From assembly GCA_964407665.1 (NCBI GenBank), contig CAYOWK010000030.1:1-54131 (forward strand): a stretch of DNA of 54,131 nt, in the 5' to 3' direction. A program made the translations under genes and the position numbers. Position 1 is the stretch's first letter. Each line of letters begins with the position of its first letter. Of the stretch, positions 27,504 through 37,400 are shown one piece after another. The stretch is from CAYOWK01 sp964407665 (lineage in GTDB: Bacteria; Pseudomonadota; Alphaproteobacteria; Caulobacterales; Hyphomonadaceae). The notes under the pieces were generated by a model. The model saw nothing but the letters and a program-made list of their open reading frames with translations, searched no databases and was not told the DNA's origin.

Positions 27504-27947
27504 GTGCTGAAGGCGTTCGTATTGGCCGGATCAGTTGCTCTCCAGTTTTTCGCCGCAGCTCCGGCCGCCGCGTGTCCCGGACCGCATGCCGAGACGTATA
27601 TGCTCTGGTTTCGGCAGCCGGTGCTCCTGCCAGGCGAAGTGGCCATCGAAATCGACCTCAGCGATTTCGTGCAAAACGTCCAGAGACGCGGACGTCAGTT
27701 GCCAAAGTACAAAGTCAAACGCGTTCTTGTCGGAGCCTACGAAGGTGCAACGATTGAAGTTCAGCGGAGGGGGACAAGCTGCTCGCGGGAGGCCGCGCCT
27801 GGCATGTTCGAACAACTCGTACTTGTCGGAACGATAACCCAGACTGCATCCGGCGGACTCCGGCTCGTGCCGCGATACATGGCTTACGACGACCCTATCC
27901 GGATCGAGGCAGGTCGCTCGCTGAACGAAGGCAAAGAGCGAAACTGA
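27504..27947 (+). CDS. Secreted protein of unknown function
   Basis: 147 residues from a GTG at 27504 with GGAGG 6 nt upstream; this start gives a clean signal peptide (LKAFVLAGSVALQFF, cleavage near APAAA). An upstream ATG (27444) would add a 20-residue Arg/Trp-rich leader and is less likely. The mature part begins ACPGPHAETYMLWF and has two cysteines (one at the mature N-terminus, one in RGTSC), and alternating strands, suggesting a small beta-rich periplasmic domain. Not recognised. It is divergent from pyrB. Confidence 0.65.
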   Translation: MLKAFVLAGSVALQFFAAAPAAACPGPHAETYMLWFRQPVLLPGEVAIEIDLSDFVQNVQRRGRQLPKYKVKRVLVGAYEGATIEVQRRGTSCSREAAPGMFEQLVLVGTITQTASGGLRLVPRYMAYDDPIRIEAGRSLNEGKERN

Positions 27948-27996
27948 TCGAGTCGGGGCAGGTTGCTCGGTTGATCACGCATGGGCGTGACCCTAT

Positions 27997-28920
27997 TCAA
28001 CCGCTCAACGCCAGCGCAATCGCGACCGCCGCCGGGATCGCCAGCGCCGACAAGATCGTTGTCGCGGTGATGTGCCCGGCCATGAAGGTGGGGTCGCCGC
28101 CCATTTCGCGGGTGAGGGTGTAGGCGGCAGGCGGCGAGGGCGAGGCGCCGATAAGGGCCAGGGTGGCGAGGGCCACGCCGTTCAGGCCGAACAGCAGGCC
28201 CATGCCGATGAAGACGGCGGGGCCCAGCACCAGCTTGACGACGACGGCGGCGGACATGAGGCCCGGTCGCGAGCCGATGGCCTTGAGGTCGAGGCCGGCG
28301 CCGACGCACATCAGGGTGACGCCGAGCGCGCCCCGGCCCACGATGTTCATCGTGTCGCCCGCCCAGCCGGTGAAACGGTAGCCGGAGAAGTTGATCAGGA
28401 GCCCGGCGACGCAGGCGAGAACCATCGGGTTCTTGGCCAGCGAGACGAGAATGCCGCGGAGGCTGGGGTTCTGGCCCGTGCCCCAGCGGGCGTGGACCGA
28501 CACCACCATGACGTTCACGATGGGGATGGCCGGCCCCATGATTAGGGCCACAAGGCCGGTCGATTCGGGGCCGAGCAGGGCGCCCGATGCGCCCAGCAGC
28601 GCGAAGGCGTTCCAGCGGGTCGCGCCCTGATGGGCGCTGGCGAAGGTGTGGCGGTTATCCCCGGACAGCGGCAGCAGAAGAAATCCACAGGCCCCCATGG
28701 CGAGAAAGGCGGCGAGACCCGCGCCGAGGAAGGTCGCCTCCTGCATCGAAAGCCGGGCCTGCGAAACCTCCAGCACCATCCAGGCCGGACCCAGGACGTT
28801 GTAGGCGAGCTTGTTGGCGCCGCCCCACGCGGCGGCCGGGACAATGTTGGAGACCCGGGCGCCCCAGCCGACGAGAATGGTGAGAAAGATCGGCGCGAGG
28901 GCCGCAACTACGCTGGTCAT
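27997..28920 (-). CDS. AEC family transporter (auxin efflux carrier type)
   Basis: Inner-membrane secondary transporter, 307 residues with about ten helices in two repeats of five. The start MTSVVAALAPIFLTILVGW and the internal LINFSGYRFTGW fit the family; substrates of related proteins are small organic acids or amino-acid-like compounds, unknown here. It starts 22 nt after ruvX on the same strand, so the two are probably cotranscribed. Confidence 0.88.
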   Translation of the reverse strand: MTSVVAALAPIFLTILVGWGARVSNIVPAAAWGGANKLAYNVLGPAWMVLEVSQARLSMQEATFLGAGLAAFLAMGACGFLLLPLSGDNRHTFASAHQGATRWNAFALLGASGALLGPESTGLVALIMGPAIPIVNVMVVSVHARWGTGQNPSLRGILVSLAKNPMVLACVAGLLINFSGYRFTGWAGDTMNIVGRGALGVTLMCVGAGLDLKAIGSRPGLMSAAVVVKLVLGPAVFIGMGLLFGLNGVALATLALIGASPSPPAAYTLTREMGGDPTFMAGHITATTILSALAIPAAVAIALALSG

Positions 28921-28942
28921 GCTTCGGCTTCTTGGGAGGGGG

Positions 28943-29401
28943 TCACTTGAGGGAGGAGAGGCGGTCTATGGCGCCTTGCAGGATCCAGGCGGCGGCGAGT
29001 TTATCCACAATCTCTCCACGGCGGGCGCGGCTGGCGTCGCCGGCGATCAACATCCTTTCCACAGCCGCTGTGGAGAGGCGTTCGTCCCAGAGGGCCACCG
29101 GAATGTCCCGCCGCTCAATAATGTTGCGCGCCAGCGCCCGGGCTGACTGCGCGCGGGGCCCCTCGGTGCCGTCCATGTTGATCGGGTGGCCCATGACGAT
29201 GCCGGTGCACGAGCGGCCGTCATAGAGCTGGAACAGGCGGTCGAGCGAGGGAGCCAGCTTGCGGCCCTTCTCGATGGTTTCGAGCGGGCTGGCGATCATG
29301 CGGATCGGATCGCAGGCGGCGACCCCGATGGTGGTCGTGCCGGGATCGAGCCCGAGAAGGGCGCCGGAGCGGGGCAGCTGGTCGAGGGACAGAAGAGGCA
29401 T
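28943..29401 (-). CDS. ruvX: RuvX/YqgF family nuclease
   Basis: RNase H-fold protein, annotated as a putative Holliday junction resolvase and implicated in 16S rRNA 3'-end maturation in E. coli. It is 152 residues. Acidic residues are visible in LLGLDPGTTTIGVA, LWDERLST and near the C-terminus in IVDKLAAAWIL; GHPINMDG matches the family GLPLNMDG. It is divergent from gatC across 82 nt. Confidence 0.93.
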   Translation of the reverse strand: MPLLSLDQLPRSGALLGLDPGTTTIGVAACDPIRMIASPLETIEKGRKLAPSLDRLFQLYDGRSCTGIVMGHPINMDGTEGPRAQSARALARNIIERRDIPVALWDERLSTAAVERMLIAGDASRARRGEIVDKLAAAWILQGAIDRLSSLK

Positions 29402-29483
29402 CGCCCGGCCATAACGCCAATCGGCTTGCCGCGAAAGGCGAGGCCGTTTAGGGCAGGCTCTGGACAGAATTCAGGTTCGAACC

Positions 29484-29771
29484 ATGAGCGTCGACAAGGA
29501 AACCGTACGGAAAGTGGCCCGGCTCGCCCGGATCGCCGTGCCCGAAGACAGGCTGGAGCCCCTGGCGGGCGAGCTGAACGGGATTCTCGCCTGGATCGAG
29601 CAGCTCAACGAGGTCGATGTCGAGGGCGTCGAGCCTCTCACCACCCCCGTTCCGATGACCCTGCCGATGCGGGCCGACGAGGTCACGGACGGCAATATCC
29701 GCGAGCGGGTGCTGGCCAACGCGCCCCGCACCGAGGACGGCTTCTTCGTGGTTCCGAAGGTGGTTGAGTAA
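29484..29771 (+). CDS. gatC: Asp-tRNA(Asn)/Glu-tRNA(Gln) amidotransferase subunit C
   Basis: Small stabilising subunit of the GatCAB amidotransferase that makes Gln-tRNA(Gln) or Asn-tRNA(Asn) indirectly. It is 95 residues: VRKVARLARIAV, LNGILAWIEQLNEVD and the C-terminal NAPRTEDGFFVVPKVVE are family hallmarks. The stop overlaps the next ATG by one base (TAATG). gatB is not in the window. Confidence 0.96.
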   Translation: MSVDKETVRKVARLARIAVPEDRLEPLAGELNGILAWIEQLNEVDVEGVEPLTTPVPMTLPMRADEVTDGNIRERVLANAPRTEDGFFVVPKVVE

Positions 29772-30370
29772 TGGCCGACGTCGCATCCGTTAAGGACGAT
29801 CCGCGCTGGATCCGCTTCAACGAGGAAGGCGTCGCCTGCTCGTGCGGCCAGACCCACAAGGGGCTGTTTCCGATCAACCTGCTGGTTCCGATCGGCTGGC
29901 CGCTGTCCACGGACTATGCCCCCGACATTGACGTCGTGATGGAGGGCAATTTCCTCTCCCAGAACTTCTGCGTCTGGGACGGCAAGTGGTTTTCCGTGCG
30001 GGTGCGCCTGCCGCTCCAGATGGCGGGCGCCGCGCCCTGGTCCTTCACCTACACCGCGTGGGCGGCCCTCAACCGCTCGGACTTCGAGGGGTATGTGATG
30101 GCGGTCCGGACGAACACGCTGAAGGACGGCGCGCAGGCTCCGGCCCGGCTGGTCAACCGCATTGGCGGCTATCCGGACACCGTGAACCTGATGGGGACGT
30201 CGTTCCAGACGGCGGACGGCGCGCCGCCGGTCCTGCTGATCCATGGCGACCAGCCGGACAACAAGCCTGATCATCCCTTCATCGCCGAGCAGCGCGACGG
30301 GATCGGTTTCGACCGCGCGCTGGAACTCTTTGCTGAATATGGGCACGACATGCGCCCGAGCTTCTCCTGA
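29771..30370 (+). CDS. DUF2199 domain protein
   Basis: 199-residue cytoplasmic protein of unknown function. The N-terminal half carries CSCGQTHKGL (C23, C25, H29), a possible metal site, then FSVRVRLPLQMAGAAPWSFTYTAWAALNRSDF, typical of DUF2199. It overlaps the gatC stop by one base and ends 12 nt before gatA, so it is translated as part of the gat operon. A link to amidotransferase activity is only a contextual inference. Confidence 0.85.
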   Translation: MADVASVKDDPRWIRFNEEGVACSCGQTHKGLFPINLLVPIGWPLSTDYAPDIDVVMEGNFLSQNFCVWDGKWFSVRVRLPLQMAGAAPWSFTYTAWAALNRSDFEGYVMAVRTNTLKDGAQAPARLVNRIGGYPDTVNLMGTSFQTADGAPPVLLIHGDQPDNKPDHPFIAEQRDGIGFDRALELFAEYGHDMRPSFS

Positions 30371-30382
30371 TTGGCCCATCCG

Positions 30383-31861
30383 ATGACCAAGCTGACGCAA
30401 CTCACCCTGACGGACGCAGTCGAGGGACTGAAATCGAAGCAGTTCTCGTCGGTTGAAATCACCGACGCGTTCCTGTCCGAGATCGAGGGCTCGAACCCGC
30501 ACCTCAACGCCTATGTGGTGGTGACGCCCGAGAAGGCGCGGGAGCAGGCGAAGGCCGCCGACGCGAACCTCGCGAAGGGGCAGGGCGGCAAGCTCGAAGG
30601 CGCGCCGCTCGGCATCAAGGACCTGTTCTGCACGCAGGGCGTCCGCACCACGGCGTGTTCGAACATCCTCGGCGAATTCACGCCGCAGTATGAATCGACC
30701 GTGACCCAGAACCTCTGGGACCAGGGCGCCGTGATGCTCGGCAAGCTGAACATGGACGAGTTCGCCATGGGCAGCAGCAACGAGACATCGCGCTTCGGGC
30801 CGCCGGCCTCGCCCTGGCGCCGCAAGAATTCGAACGCGAACCTGACCGCCGGTGGATCGTCGGGCGGCTCGGCGACGGCTGTCGCGGCGGATCTCTGCCT
30901 TGCCGCGACCGCGTCCGATACCGGTGGTTCGATCCGCCAGCCGGCGGCGTTCACCGGGATTGTCGGCATCAAGCCCACCTATGGCCGCGCCAGCCGCTAT
31001 GGGATGGTGGCGTTCGCTTCGTCGCTGGACCAGGCGGGGCCGCTGGCGAAGACCGTCATGGATTCGGCGCTGATGCTGGAAGTGATGTGCTCGTCCGATC
31101 CGAAGGACTCGACCTGCCTCGACATCCCCGTGCCGCAGTGGACGAAGTCGGTTGGCCAGTCCGTGAAGGGCATGAAGATCGGCGTGCCCAAGGAATACCG
31201 CGTCGACGGCATGCCGGACGAGATCGAGAAGCTCTGGCAACAGGGCATCGAGTGGCTGAAGGCGGCTGGCGCCGAGGTCGTCGAGGTCAGCCTGCCGCAC
31301 ACCAAGTATGCGCTTCCGGCCTACTACATTGTGGCGCCGGCCGAGGCTTCCTCGAACCTCGCCCGCTATGACGGCATGCGGTACGGCGCACGGGTGTCCG
31401 GCTCGGGTTCGCTGACCGACACCTACGAGCAGACGCGCGCCACGGGCTTCGGCAAAGAAGTGCAGCGCCGCCTGCTGATCGGCACCTACGTGCTGTCGGC
31501 CGGGTATTACGACGCATACTACCTGCGGGCGCAGAAGGTGCGGACGCGGATCCTCGATGATTTCGAGAAGGCGTTCGAGACCGTCGATGCGCTGCTTGCG
31601 CCCACCACGCCGTCTGCGGCGTTTGCCTATGGCGAGACCTCGGGCGACCCGCTCGAGATGTACCTAAATGACATCTTCACCGTGACCGCGAACCTTGCGG
31701 GCCTGCCTGCGATCTCGGTTCCGGCGGGGATTGATTCCAACGGTTTGCCGCTTGGCCTGCAGGTGATCGGCAAGGCGCTGGACGAGGCGGCCTGCTTCAA
31801 GGTCGGCGCGGAGATCGAGCGGGCGGCCGGCTTCACGGCGCGGCCGGATCGCTGGTGGTGA
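30383..31861 (+). CDS. gatA: Asp-tRNA(Asn)/Glu-tRNA(Gln) amidotransferase subunit A
   Basis: Glutaminase subunit that releases ammonia from glutamine for transamidation. It is 492 residues from the ATG at 30383 (MTKLTQLTL). A TTG four codons upstream (30371) is possible, but neither has a strong ribosome site. The amidase Ser-cisSer-Lys triad is intact: K79 in GIKDLF, S159 in GGSSGGS, S183 in DTGGSIRQPA. It ends just before a strong bidirectional terminator. Confidence 0.97.
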   Translation: MTKLTQLTLTDAVEGLKSKQFSSVEITDAFLSEIEGSNPHLNAYVVVTPEKAREQAKAADANLAKGQGGKLEGAPLGIKDLFCTQGVRTTACSNILGEFTPQYESTVTQNLWDQGAVMLGKLNMDEFAMGSSNETSRFGPPASPWRRKNSNANLTAGGSSGGSATAVAADLCLAATASDTGGSIRQPAAFTGIVGIKPTYGRASRYGMVAFASSLDQAGPLAKTVMDSALMLEVMCSSDPKDSTCLDIPVPQWTKSVGQSVKGMKIGVPKEYRVDGMPDEIEKLWQQGIEWLKAAGAEVVEVSLPHTKYALPAYYIVAPAEASSNLARYDGMRYGARVSGSGSLTDTYEQTRATGFGKEVQRRLLIGTYVLSAGYYDAYYLRAQKVRTRILDDFEKAFETVDALLAPTTPSAAFAYGETSGDPLEMYLNDIFTVTANLAGLPAISVPAGIDSNGLPLGLQVIGKALDEAACFKVGAEIERAAGFTARPDRWW

Positions 31862-31897
31862 GCGGGCGGGCCTGACCGGTCAGCCCTGATCCCCAGA

Positions 31898-31930
31898 CAA
31901 AAAAAGGGCCGCGCGATGCGCGGCCCTTTT
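31898..31930. terminator. Bidirectional terminator between gatA and bactofilin gene
   Basis: A perfect 13-bp stem (AAAAGGGCCGCGC / GCGCGGCCCTTTT) with a GAT loop, flanked by an A-run on one side and a T-run on the other. It serves both convergent genes. Confidence 0.95.
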
Positions 31931-31949
31931 CTGATTCTGGTCCCAGGTC

Positions 31950-32399
31950 TCAGACCTGCGGAGGAACGCCCGGCTTGTCGGCCATCGGGTCCTGGTCGTG
32001 TTTGACGGCGCCTTCGAAGATCGCGTTCGGCTCGATGGCGAGCGAGGCGTGGAAGATGTCGCCGCGGACTTTCGCGCCGGTGCAGAGCTGAACCTTGCGG
32101 CCACGGATGCGGCCCTCGACGCTGCCCTTCACGATGACGGTTTCGGCGATGACTTCACCTTTGACGGCGCCCGTCTCACCGATGGTCAGAGTGGCGGCGC
32201 GAACGTCGCCCTCGATGTGGCCGTTGATGTCGAGGTCGCCCTGCGAGACCAGCTTGCCGACCAGTTTCACGTCGCCGCTGATGATAGACGGACCCGCGCG
32301 CGGGGGCAGGGCGGGACGCTTTGGAGCTTCCGGAGCCATCGGCTTGGGAGCTGCAACCGGTGCGGGTTGCGGCTCAGGTGTCTTACCCCTCGTGAACAT
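31950..32399 (-). CDS. bacA: Bactofilin (BacA-like)
   Basis: Cytoskeletal polymer-forming protein, 149 residues. A Pro/Ala-rich N-terminal tail (about 1-38) is followed by the right-handed beta-helix DUF583 core (IISGDVKLVGKLVSQGDLDINGHIEGDV ... VKGSVEGRIRG). Bactofilins recruit cell-wall enzymes that set local shape, for example stalks or curvature. The ATG lies 17 nt inside the preceding M23 peptidase gene, so the two are coupled, as in other bactofilin/M23 pairs. Confidence 0.93.
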   Translation of the reverse strand: MFTRGKTPEPQPAPVAAPKPMAPEAPKRPALPPRAGPSIISGDVKLVGKLVSQGDLDINGHIEGDVRAATLTIGETGAVKGEVIAETVIVKGSVEGRIRGRKVQLCTGAKVRGDIFHASLAIEPNAIFEGAVKHDQDPMADKPGVPPQV

Positions 32400-33600
32400 G
32401 CTTGCCAGCCCTCAAAAACCGGATGGGGTCGTACGCCTTGCCCCGGAAAAAAACTTCGTAGTGCAGGTGCGGGCCCGTGCTTCGGCCCGTCGAACCCATC
32501 GTCCCGACTTTCTGACCGATTGCAATGTCAGTGCCGGCCTTCACGGTGATCGAGTTCAGGTGCGCATAGCGCGTTTTGAACCCGAGACCGTGGTCAATCT
32601 CGACGACGCGACCGTACCCCGACTTCACGCCCGCAAAGCTGACCTTGCCGGGCGCCGTAGACTGGACGGGCGCGCCCCAGTAGGCGCCAAAGTCTGCACC
32701 GTCGTGCCACGCCGTGCGGCGGGTGAACGGGTCGGACCTGAAACCAAAACCGGATGTTTCACGGTAGGGCGTCGCTAGAGGCGCGCCAAGCGGCAATGCA
32801 TGTATCAGCTGCTCATACAGGTTGGCTTCCTGCAGGCGGGCGGCGACTTCGAGGACCCGTGTCTCGAAACCGTCTTCGTCCGTGCCGCCACCGGAGGTCA
32901 GCGAGCCGATTTCGACAAGCGGTCCCCCGACGCCGGGCTGGTCCATCACGCGGGAGACCTGCACGCCGGTGAGGCTTATGACACCGCGTGCGCGTTCGGC
33001 GCGGCTGACGGCTTCGTCTTCGGCAGCGTCGAGGAAGGTTGTCTGTTGTTCGAGCAAGCCGCTGAAGCGGGCGCGGAAGCCGGCGACATCGTTTGCCGCC
33101 ATGGCGAACTCGTCGGGACGACCCTGGCGGGCGTCGGCTTCCTCAATCGTCGCGTCAACGAGCACCGAGGCGTCGTCGCCCTTCATGACCACGGCCTGCG
33201 CGGCGTCGCTGCCCTGCAGGTGAGCCAGCAGCAGTTTCAGGGTGGAGTGGCGCTGTTCGGCTTCCTCGAGATGGCGCTCGAACTCGCCGGTGCGCTTCTC
33301 GAGCAGGGACAGGGCGATCGCCTCGCCGGCGCGGGCCTGCTTCAGTTCGCGTTCGAAGCGAGCAACCTTGCGGTCAGAGGAGTCGCCGCCCGCGCCATCA
33401 GGGCCGCGGAGAAGAACGCTTGCGGTCGCAAACAGGCACCAGCCTACGACGACTGTCCCAACGCCAGCCAGCATCGCCTGCCGCCACGGCGAAATCGAGA
33501 CGTAGCGGATCGATCCGCCGCTGCGATGGTAGATCTGACGTTCGGGAAAGGCCTTGGCGAAAGCTTCTTTTGCGCGAGAAAACTGGAGGTTGATCGCCAT
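32383..33600 (-). CDS. M23 family metallopeptidase, membrane-anchored
   Basis: Peptidoglycan endopeptidase (LytM/lysostaphin type), 405 residues. A short cytoplasmic part precedes a membrane helix at about 42-65, then a coiled-coil-like region (about 75-130 and 180-205), then the M23 domain from about 280. Zinc and catalytic residues are all present: H299 and D303 in WHDGADFG, H347 in RYAHLN, H378 and H380 in GPHLHYE. It therefore looks active. Its stop overlaps the bactofilin start by 17 nt. Related bactofilin-linked M23 enzymes act in cell-shape control (Csd1/CcmA in Helicobacter, LmdC/BacA in Hyphomonas). Confidence 0.93.
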   Translation of the reverse strand: MAINLQFSRAKEAFAKAFPERQIYHRSGGSIRYVSISPWRQAMLAGVGTVVVGWCLFATASVLLRGPDGAGGDSSDRKVARFERELKQARAGEAIALSLLEKRTGEFERHLEEAEQRHSTLKLLLAHLQGSDAAQAVVMKGDDASVLVDATIEEADARQGRPDEFAMAANDVAGFRARFSGLLEQQTTFLDAAEDEAVSRAERARGVISLTGVQVSRVMDQPGVGGPLVEIGSLTSGGGTDEDGFETRVLEVAARLQEANLYEQLIHALPLGAPLATPYRETSGFGFRSDPFTRRTAWHDGADFGAYWGAPVQSTAPGKVSFAGVKSGYGRVVEIDHGLGFKTRYAHLNSITVKAGTDIAIGQKVGTMGSTGRSTGPHLHYEVFFRGKAYDPIRFLRAGKHVHEG

Positions 33601-33786
33601 TCACGCCGCCCGATCAAAAGGTTTCACGCGCCGAGCCAAATCCAGCCCCCTGTTGCCCGGCTGACACATGGATAACTCACATTTCGCGCTGAGCGAACCC
33701 CCAGCCTGTGCATTTTATGAAAGTTAACTCGCGGAGTTTAAACGATCATGAAGGCTTTTGCTGCGCCTGCGCGCTTTGGTCGCCTG

Positions 33787-34251
33787 TCAGGCGAGCGCTG
33801 CTAGCACCTCTTCGGCGTGGCCTTCGACCCGAACCTTGCTCCAGACCCGGCGAATCACCCCGTCGGCGTCGATCAGGAAGGTCGACCGCTCGATCCCCAT
33901 GTAGACGCGGCCGTAGAGCTTCTTTTCCGTCCAGACCCCGTACGCCTCGCAGACGGCCCCGTCTTCGTCCGAAGCGAGCCGGACTTTGAGGTCCTGCTTG
34001 GCGGCATAGCGCTCGTGCGAGGCGAGGCTGTCACGCGAGATGCCGATCACAGTCGTCTTCCGGGCGCCAAATCTGGCTGCCGAACTGCTGAACGCCAACG
34101 CTTCCTTGGTACATGCTGGCGTATTGTCCTTCGGATAGAAGAACAGCACGACTCGGCGTCCGCGCATCGCAGACAGTACGAAGGGTTGCCCGCCGGTAGC
34201 GGGCAGCGTGAAGTCGGGGGCCTGATCGCCCTCGCCGGGGATGTGTGTCAA
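33787..34251 (-). CDS. bcp: Peroxiredoxin, BCP/PrxQ type
   Basis: Thiol peroxidase that reduces hydrogen peroxide and organic peroxides, cytoplasmic, 154 residues. The peroxidatic C47 is in YPKDNTPACTKE. The resolving cysteine usual five residues on is absent (L52), while an unusual C101 occurs in AVCEAYGVW. So it either uses C101 or works as a 1-Cys enzyme. The thioredoxin fold is otherwise complete (YMGIERSTFLID). It is divergent from the AsmA-like gene. Confidence 0.93.
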   Translation of the reverse strand: MTHIPGEGDQAPDFTLPATGGQPFVLSAMRGRRVVLFFYPKDNTPACTKEALAFSSSAARFGARKTTVIGISRDSLASHERYAAKQDLKVRLASDEDGAVCEAYGVWTEKKLYGRVYMGIERSTFLIDADGVIRRVWSKVRVEGHAEEVLAALA

Positions 34252-34429
34252 AGTGGTGTGTCCTGAGTTCCGGCTCGCCGGGGAAGTGCAAGGTCAAGGT
34301 GTATCGCCGTTTGCCCCGCAACGTGAAGCGCCCTGCTGGCTGCGTCCACGCCGGAGCATGCCTTGGCGGACCCGCTGGCGTTCGCGGGCGGGCCGGTGCG
34401 GCCGCTGATAGGCGCCGGAGGCGGTCGCC

Positions 34430-37400
34430 TTGAGAGTTTCGCCCCGGCTTCTGATCTTCGAGACGGTCGCCTTTCTGGTGTTCGCGGTGCTCGCCGGCGC
34501 GGGCTTCCTTGCATGGAGGCTGTCGCAGGGGCCGATCGATCTGGAGTTCATCCGGCCGCAGGTGGAACGGTCACTCGGCGATGCGCGGGGCGGCAAGCCT
34601 GTCGAGTTGAAATCCCTTGCGCTGGAATGGTCGCGGACGACCGGTCGAGTGGAAGCCGCGGCGCGTGAGCTGGTCGCGAAGGACGACGAAGGCCGCATCG
34701 AGTTCAAGGCGGAGCGGGCAGTCATCGCTCTGGACGCCAGCGCCCTGCTGTCGGGGAAGATCAAGACGCGCCGTCTCAGGATGGAGAACGGGCAGGCGAA
34801 CGTTGATCGCAGCCAGGACGGCGTCTGGACGCTGGCGAGCATTGTCCTGCTCAAGGAGCCCACGCCCGGGGAGAAGCCCTTCGACCCTGTGAAGGATCTC
34901 AACTGGACCACCCTGGCGACGCCGATCCGGGCTGGTATCGACGCGGGTTCGTTCGAACGGGTCGACCTTGTCGATTTCCGGATGGATGTCCGCGACAGGA
35001 AGACGGCGTCGAACTGGAGCGCCTACCCGGTCAATGGCCAGTGGCGCGCCGGAGCGGGCGGCGTCTCGCTGTCGCTCGACATGCGTCTCGCGGCGGATGT
35101 CGGCGCCAACCGGGTGCAGATCGGCATCGAGTCTGACGGGGCGGTCAGCACGGCCAAGGGCAAGCTGGCGCTGGAAGGCGTGAACCCGGTGGTGTTCGCC
35201 CGGATGATGGGGTTCGGCTCTGTCGTCACATTCGACAAACCGGCCAACCTGACCATTTCGGCGGAAGCGACCGAGGCGGGGGGGCTGCAGGGTTCGCGCG
35301 TTGAACTGTCGGACGTCTCGGGCTCGTTCAGCGCGGGCGGTCTCGCTGTGCGGGTCCAGGATCTGGCGCTCAACGCGGGGTACGATCCGGAGACGCGGCG
35401 GCTGAATGTCGAAAGTCTCAAGGTCGCTTCTGACCGGCTCACCGGCGAGTTCCAGGGAATGGTGGACCTGTCCGCCATGATGGCGGCGGGCGAAGCGCGT
35501 GACATTCCCTTCAGTCTGAGCAGCGGTCCGGCGACCTTCAATCTTGTTCCGGTATTCGAGAATCCATGGCCGTTCGGTTCGATCCAGCTTGAAGGCACCC
35601 TGGCTGGGGCGGGAACGAAGCTTGTCGTGGACAGGCTGGAGGCGGTGACTGGCCGCATGACTGCCGTGGCGTCGGGCGAAGTCTGGCTGGCGCAGGGCGA
35701 GGACGGCCAGCGTCAGGTAGGGCTCAAGCTTGAAGCCGAGGGCAAGGGCGCCGCGACGCCTGACCAGGTCACGGATTTCTGGCCGGTCGGCGTTGGTTCG
35801 CTCGCCCGCGACTGGGTGAAGACGAACATCACGGCCGGGCAGGCGACGCGCGCTGTCTTCCGCGTGGACTGGCCGCCAGGCGCAAACGCCGGAGGGTTCC
35901 TGCCGGACGAGCATCTGTCGCTCGACTTCTGGGTCAAGGACGCGACCATCGGATATCTGGAGGGCTTCCCGCCCGTCACTGGCGCGGTCGGTGTCGGACA
36001 TCTGAAAGGCAACAGCCTGTCGGTGGACATCAGCCAGGGCCAGATGCGCGAGTGGATCGTGGACGAGGGCAAGGTGGTTATCCCGCGCTTTGCCCCGGCC
36101 GGCGAGTCGATCCGCGTCACGGCTTCGGGCCATGGCGACCTCAGGCCGATGATGCAGGCGCTGGACGCGACGCCGCTCAAGCTCGGGGAGACATACGGCC
36201 TGAACATCGACGGGATGCATGGGTCGGGCGGCGTGGATGTCGAGATCATCCAGCCGATCACGAACAGGGGCGAGGACGCTCCGGTCCGCTATACGATCTC
36301 GGGCCGCTTCCGCGACGCGGCGCTTCCGGACCTTGCGGCAGGCTTCGGGCTGAGCAGCTCCAATGTGAGCGTCAAGGTGACCGAGACGGACGTCTCGATT
36401 GGCGGCGCCGGAAAGTTCGGAGCGGCCCCGGTCGTGTTCGAATGGAAAGAGACCCTGGCCACCAAGTCCGGCGCAGCAGGGGGATCACAGCTTACGGCCA
36501 GCGCGAAGGTGACCCCCGATTTTCTCAATGCCCTCGGCATCGCGGCGAGAAACTTCATGCAGGGCGAGGCTGATGTTGTGCTGCGCGCCCGCGGAAAGGG
36601 ACGGGATTTCGAGTCGTTCGAGGCCGATCTCGATCTGACTCACGCAGCGATCCAGATGCAGGAATTTGGCTGGGGCAAGGCCTACGACAGCCCGGCGAAG
36701 GGCGCCTTGCGATACAGCCGCGTGGCGGGGGGCGGCGCGACGGTGACGGCCGACATAAAGGGCGAGGGGCTGGAGCTGACCGGCGATGCCCGGCTGGCTC
36801 CGTCCGGCAGCATGCAGTCCGCCCGGATCGAGCGTCTGTTCGCTCGCGACAGCATTGATCTTCGCGGGACGGTCAGCCAGCGGACCAATGGCGGCTATCT
36901 GGTGGCGCTGAATGGCCCGCTGTTCGATGCGCGTCCGTGGATGGACAGCCTGCTGAACATGTCAGGCTCGAGCGGGGCGGCTTCCGCCAGCAGCAGCGCC
37001 GCCGACCATCCCGACAATGAAGGCGCGTTCGACATCACGCTGACGACGGACCGGCTACGCCTCCGCGATGACGCAGACCTCACCGACGTGAAGATGTCGA
37101 CGAACATCAATCCGTTCGGTCCGCAGCGCGCAGACATCAGTGGGCTCATCGCGCCCGGCAAGTACATGCGGGTCGCCATGCGGCCGGACGGCAAGGCGCA
37201 GAAGATCCAGCTGACATCGGACGACGCGGGCTTCGCGGCGCGTGTGCTTCTCAACACAGGCTACTTCACGGGCGGCGCGCTGTCGTTCGATGGGCGGTTC
37301 CTTGACGGTCAGGGCGACGCGAATCTGGCGATGACGGATGTGCGCATCCGGGAAGCTCCGCTGCTGGCGCAGCTGCTGTCGGTCGCATCGCTGCGCGGGA

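Noticed and set aside
29469..29481. GTTCGAACC resembling a tRNA T-loop before gatC
   Set aside because: No acceptor, D or anticodon stems can be built around it.
33724..33741. Two TTAA words resembling a CtrA site upstream of the M23 gene
   Set aside because: Spacing is 10 rather than the 7 of the TTAA-N7-TTAA consensus.
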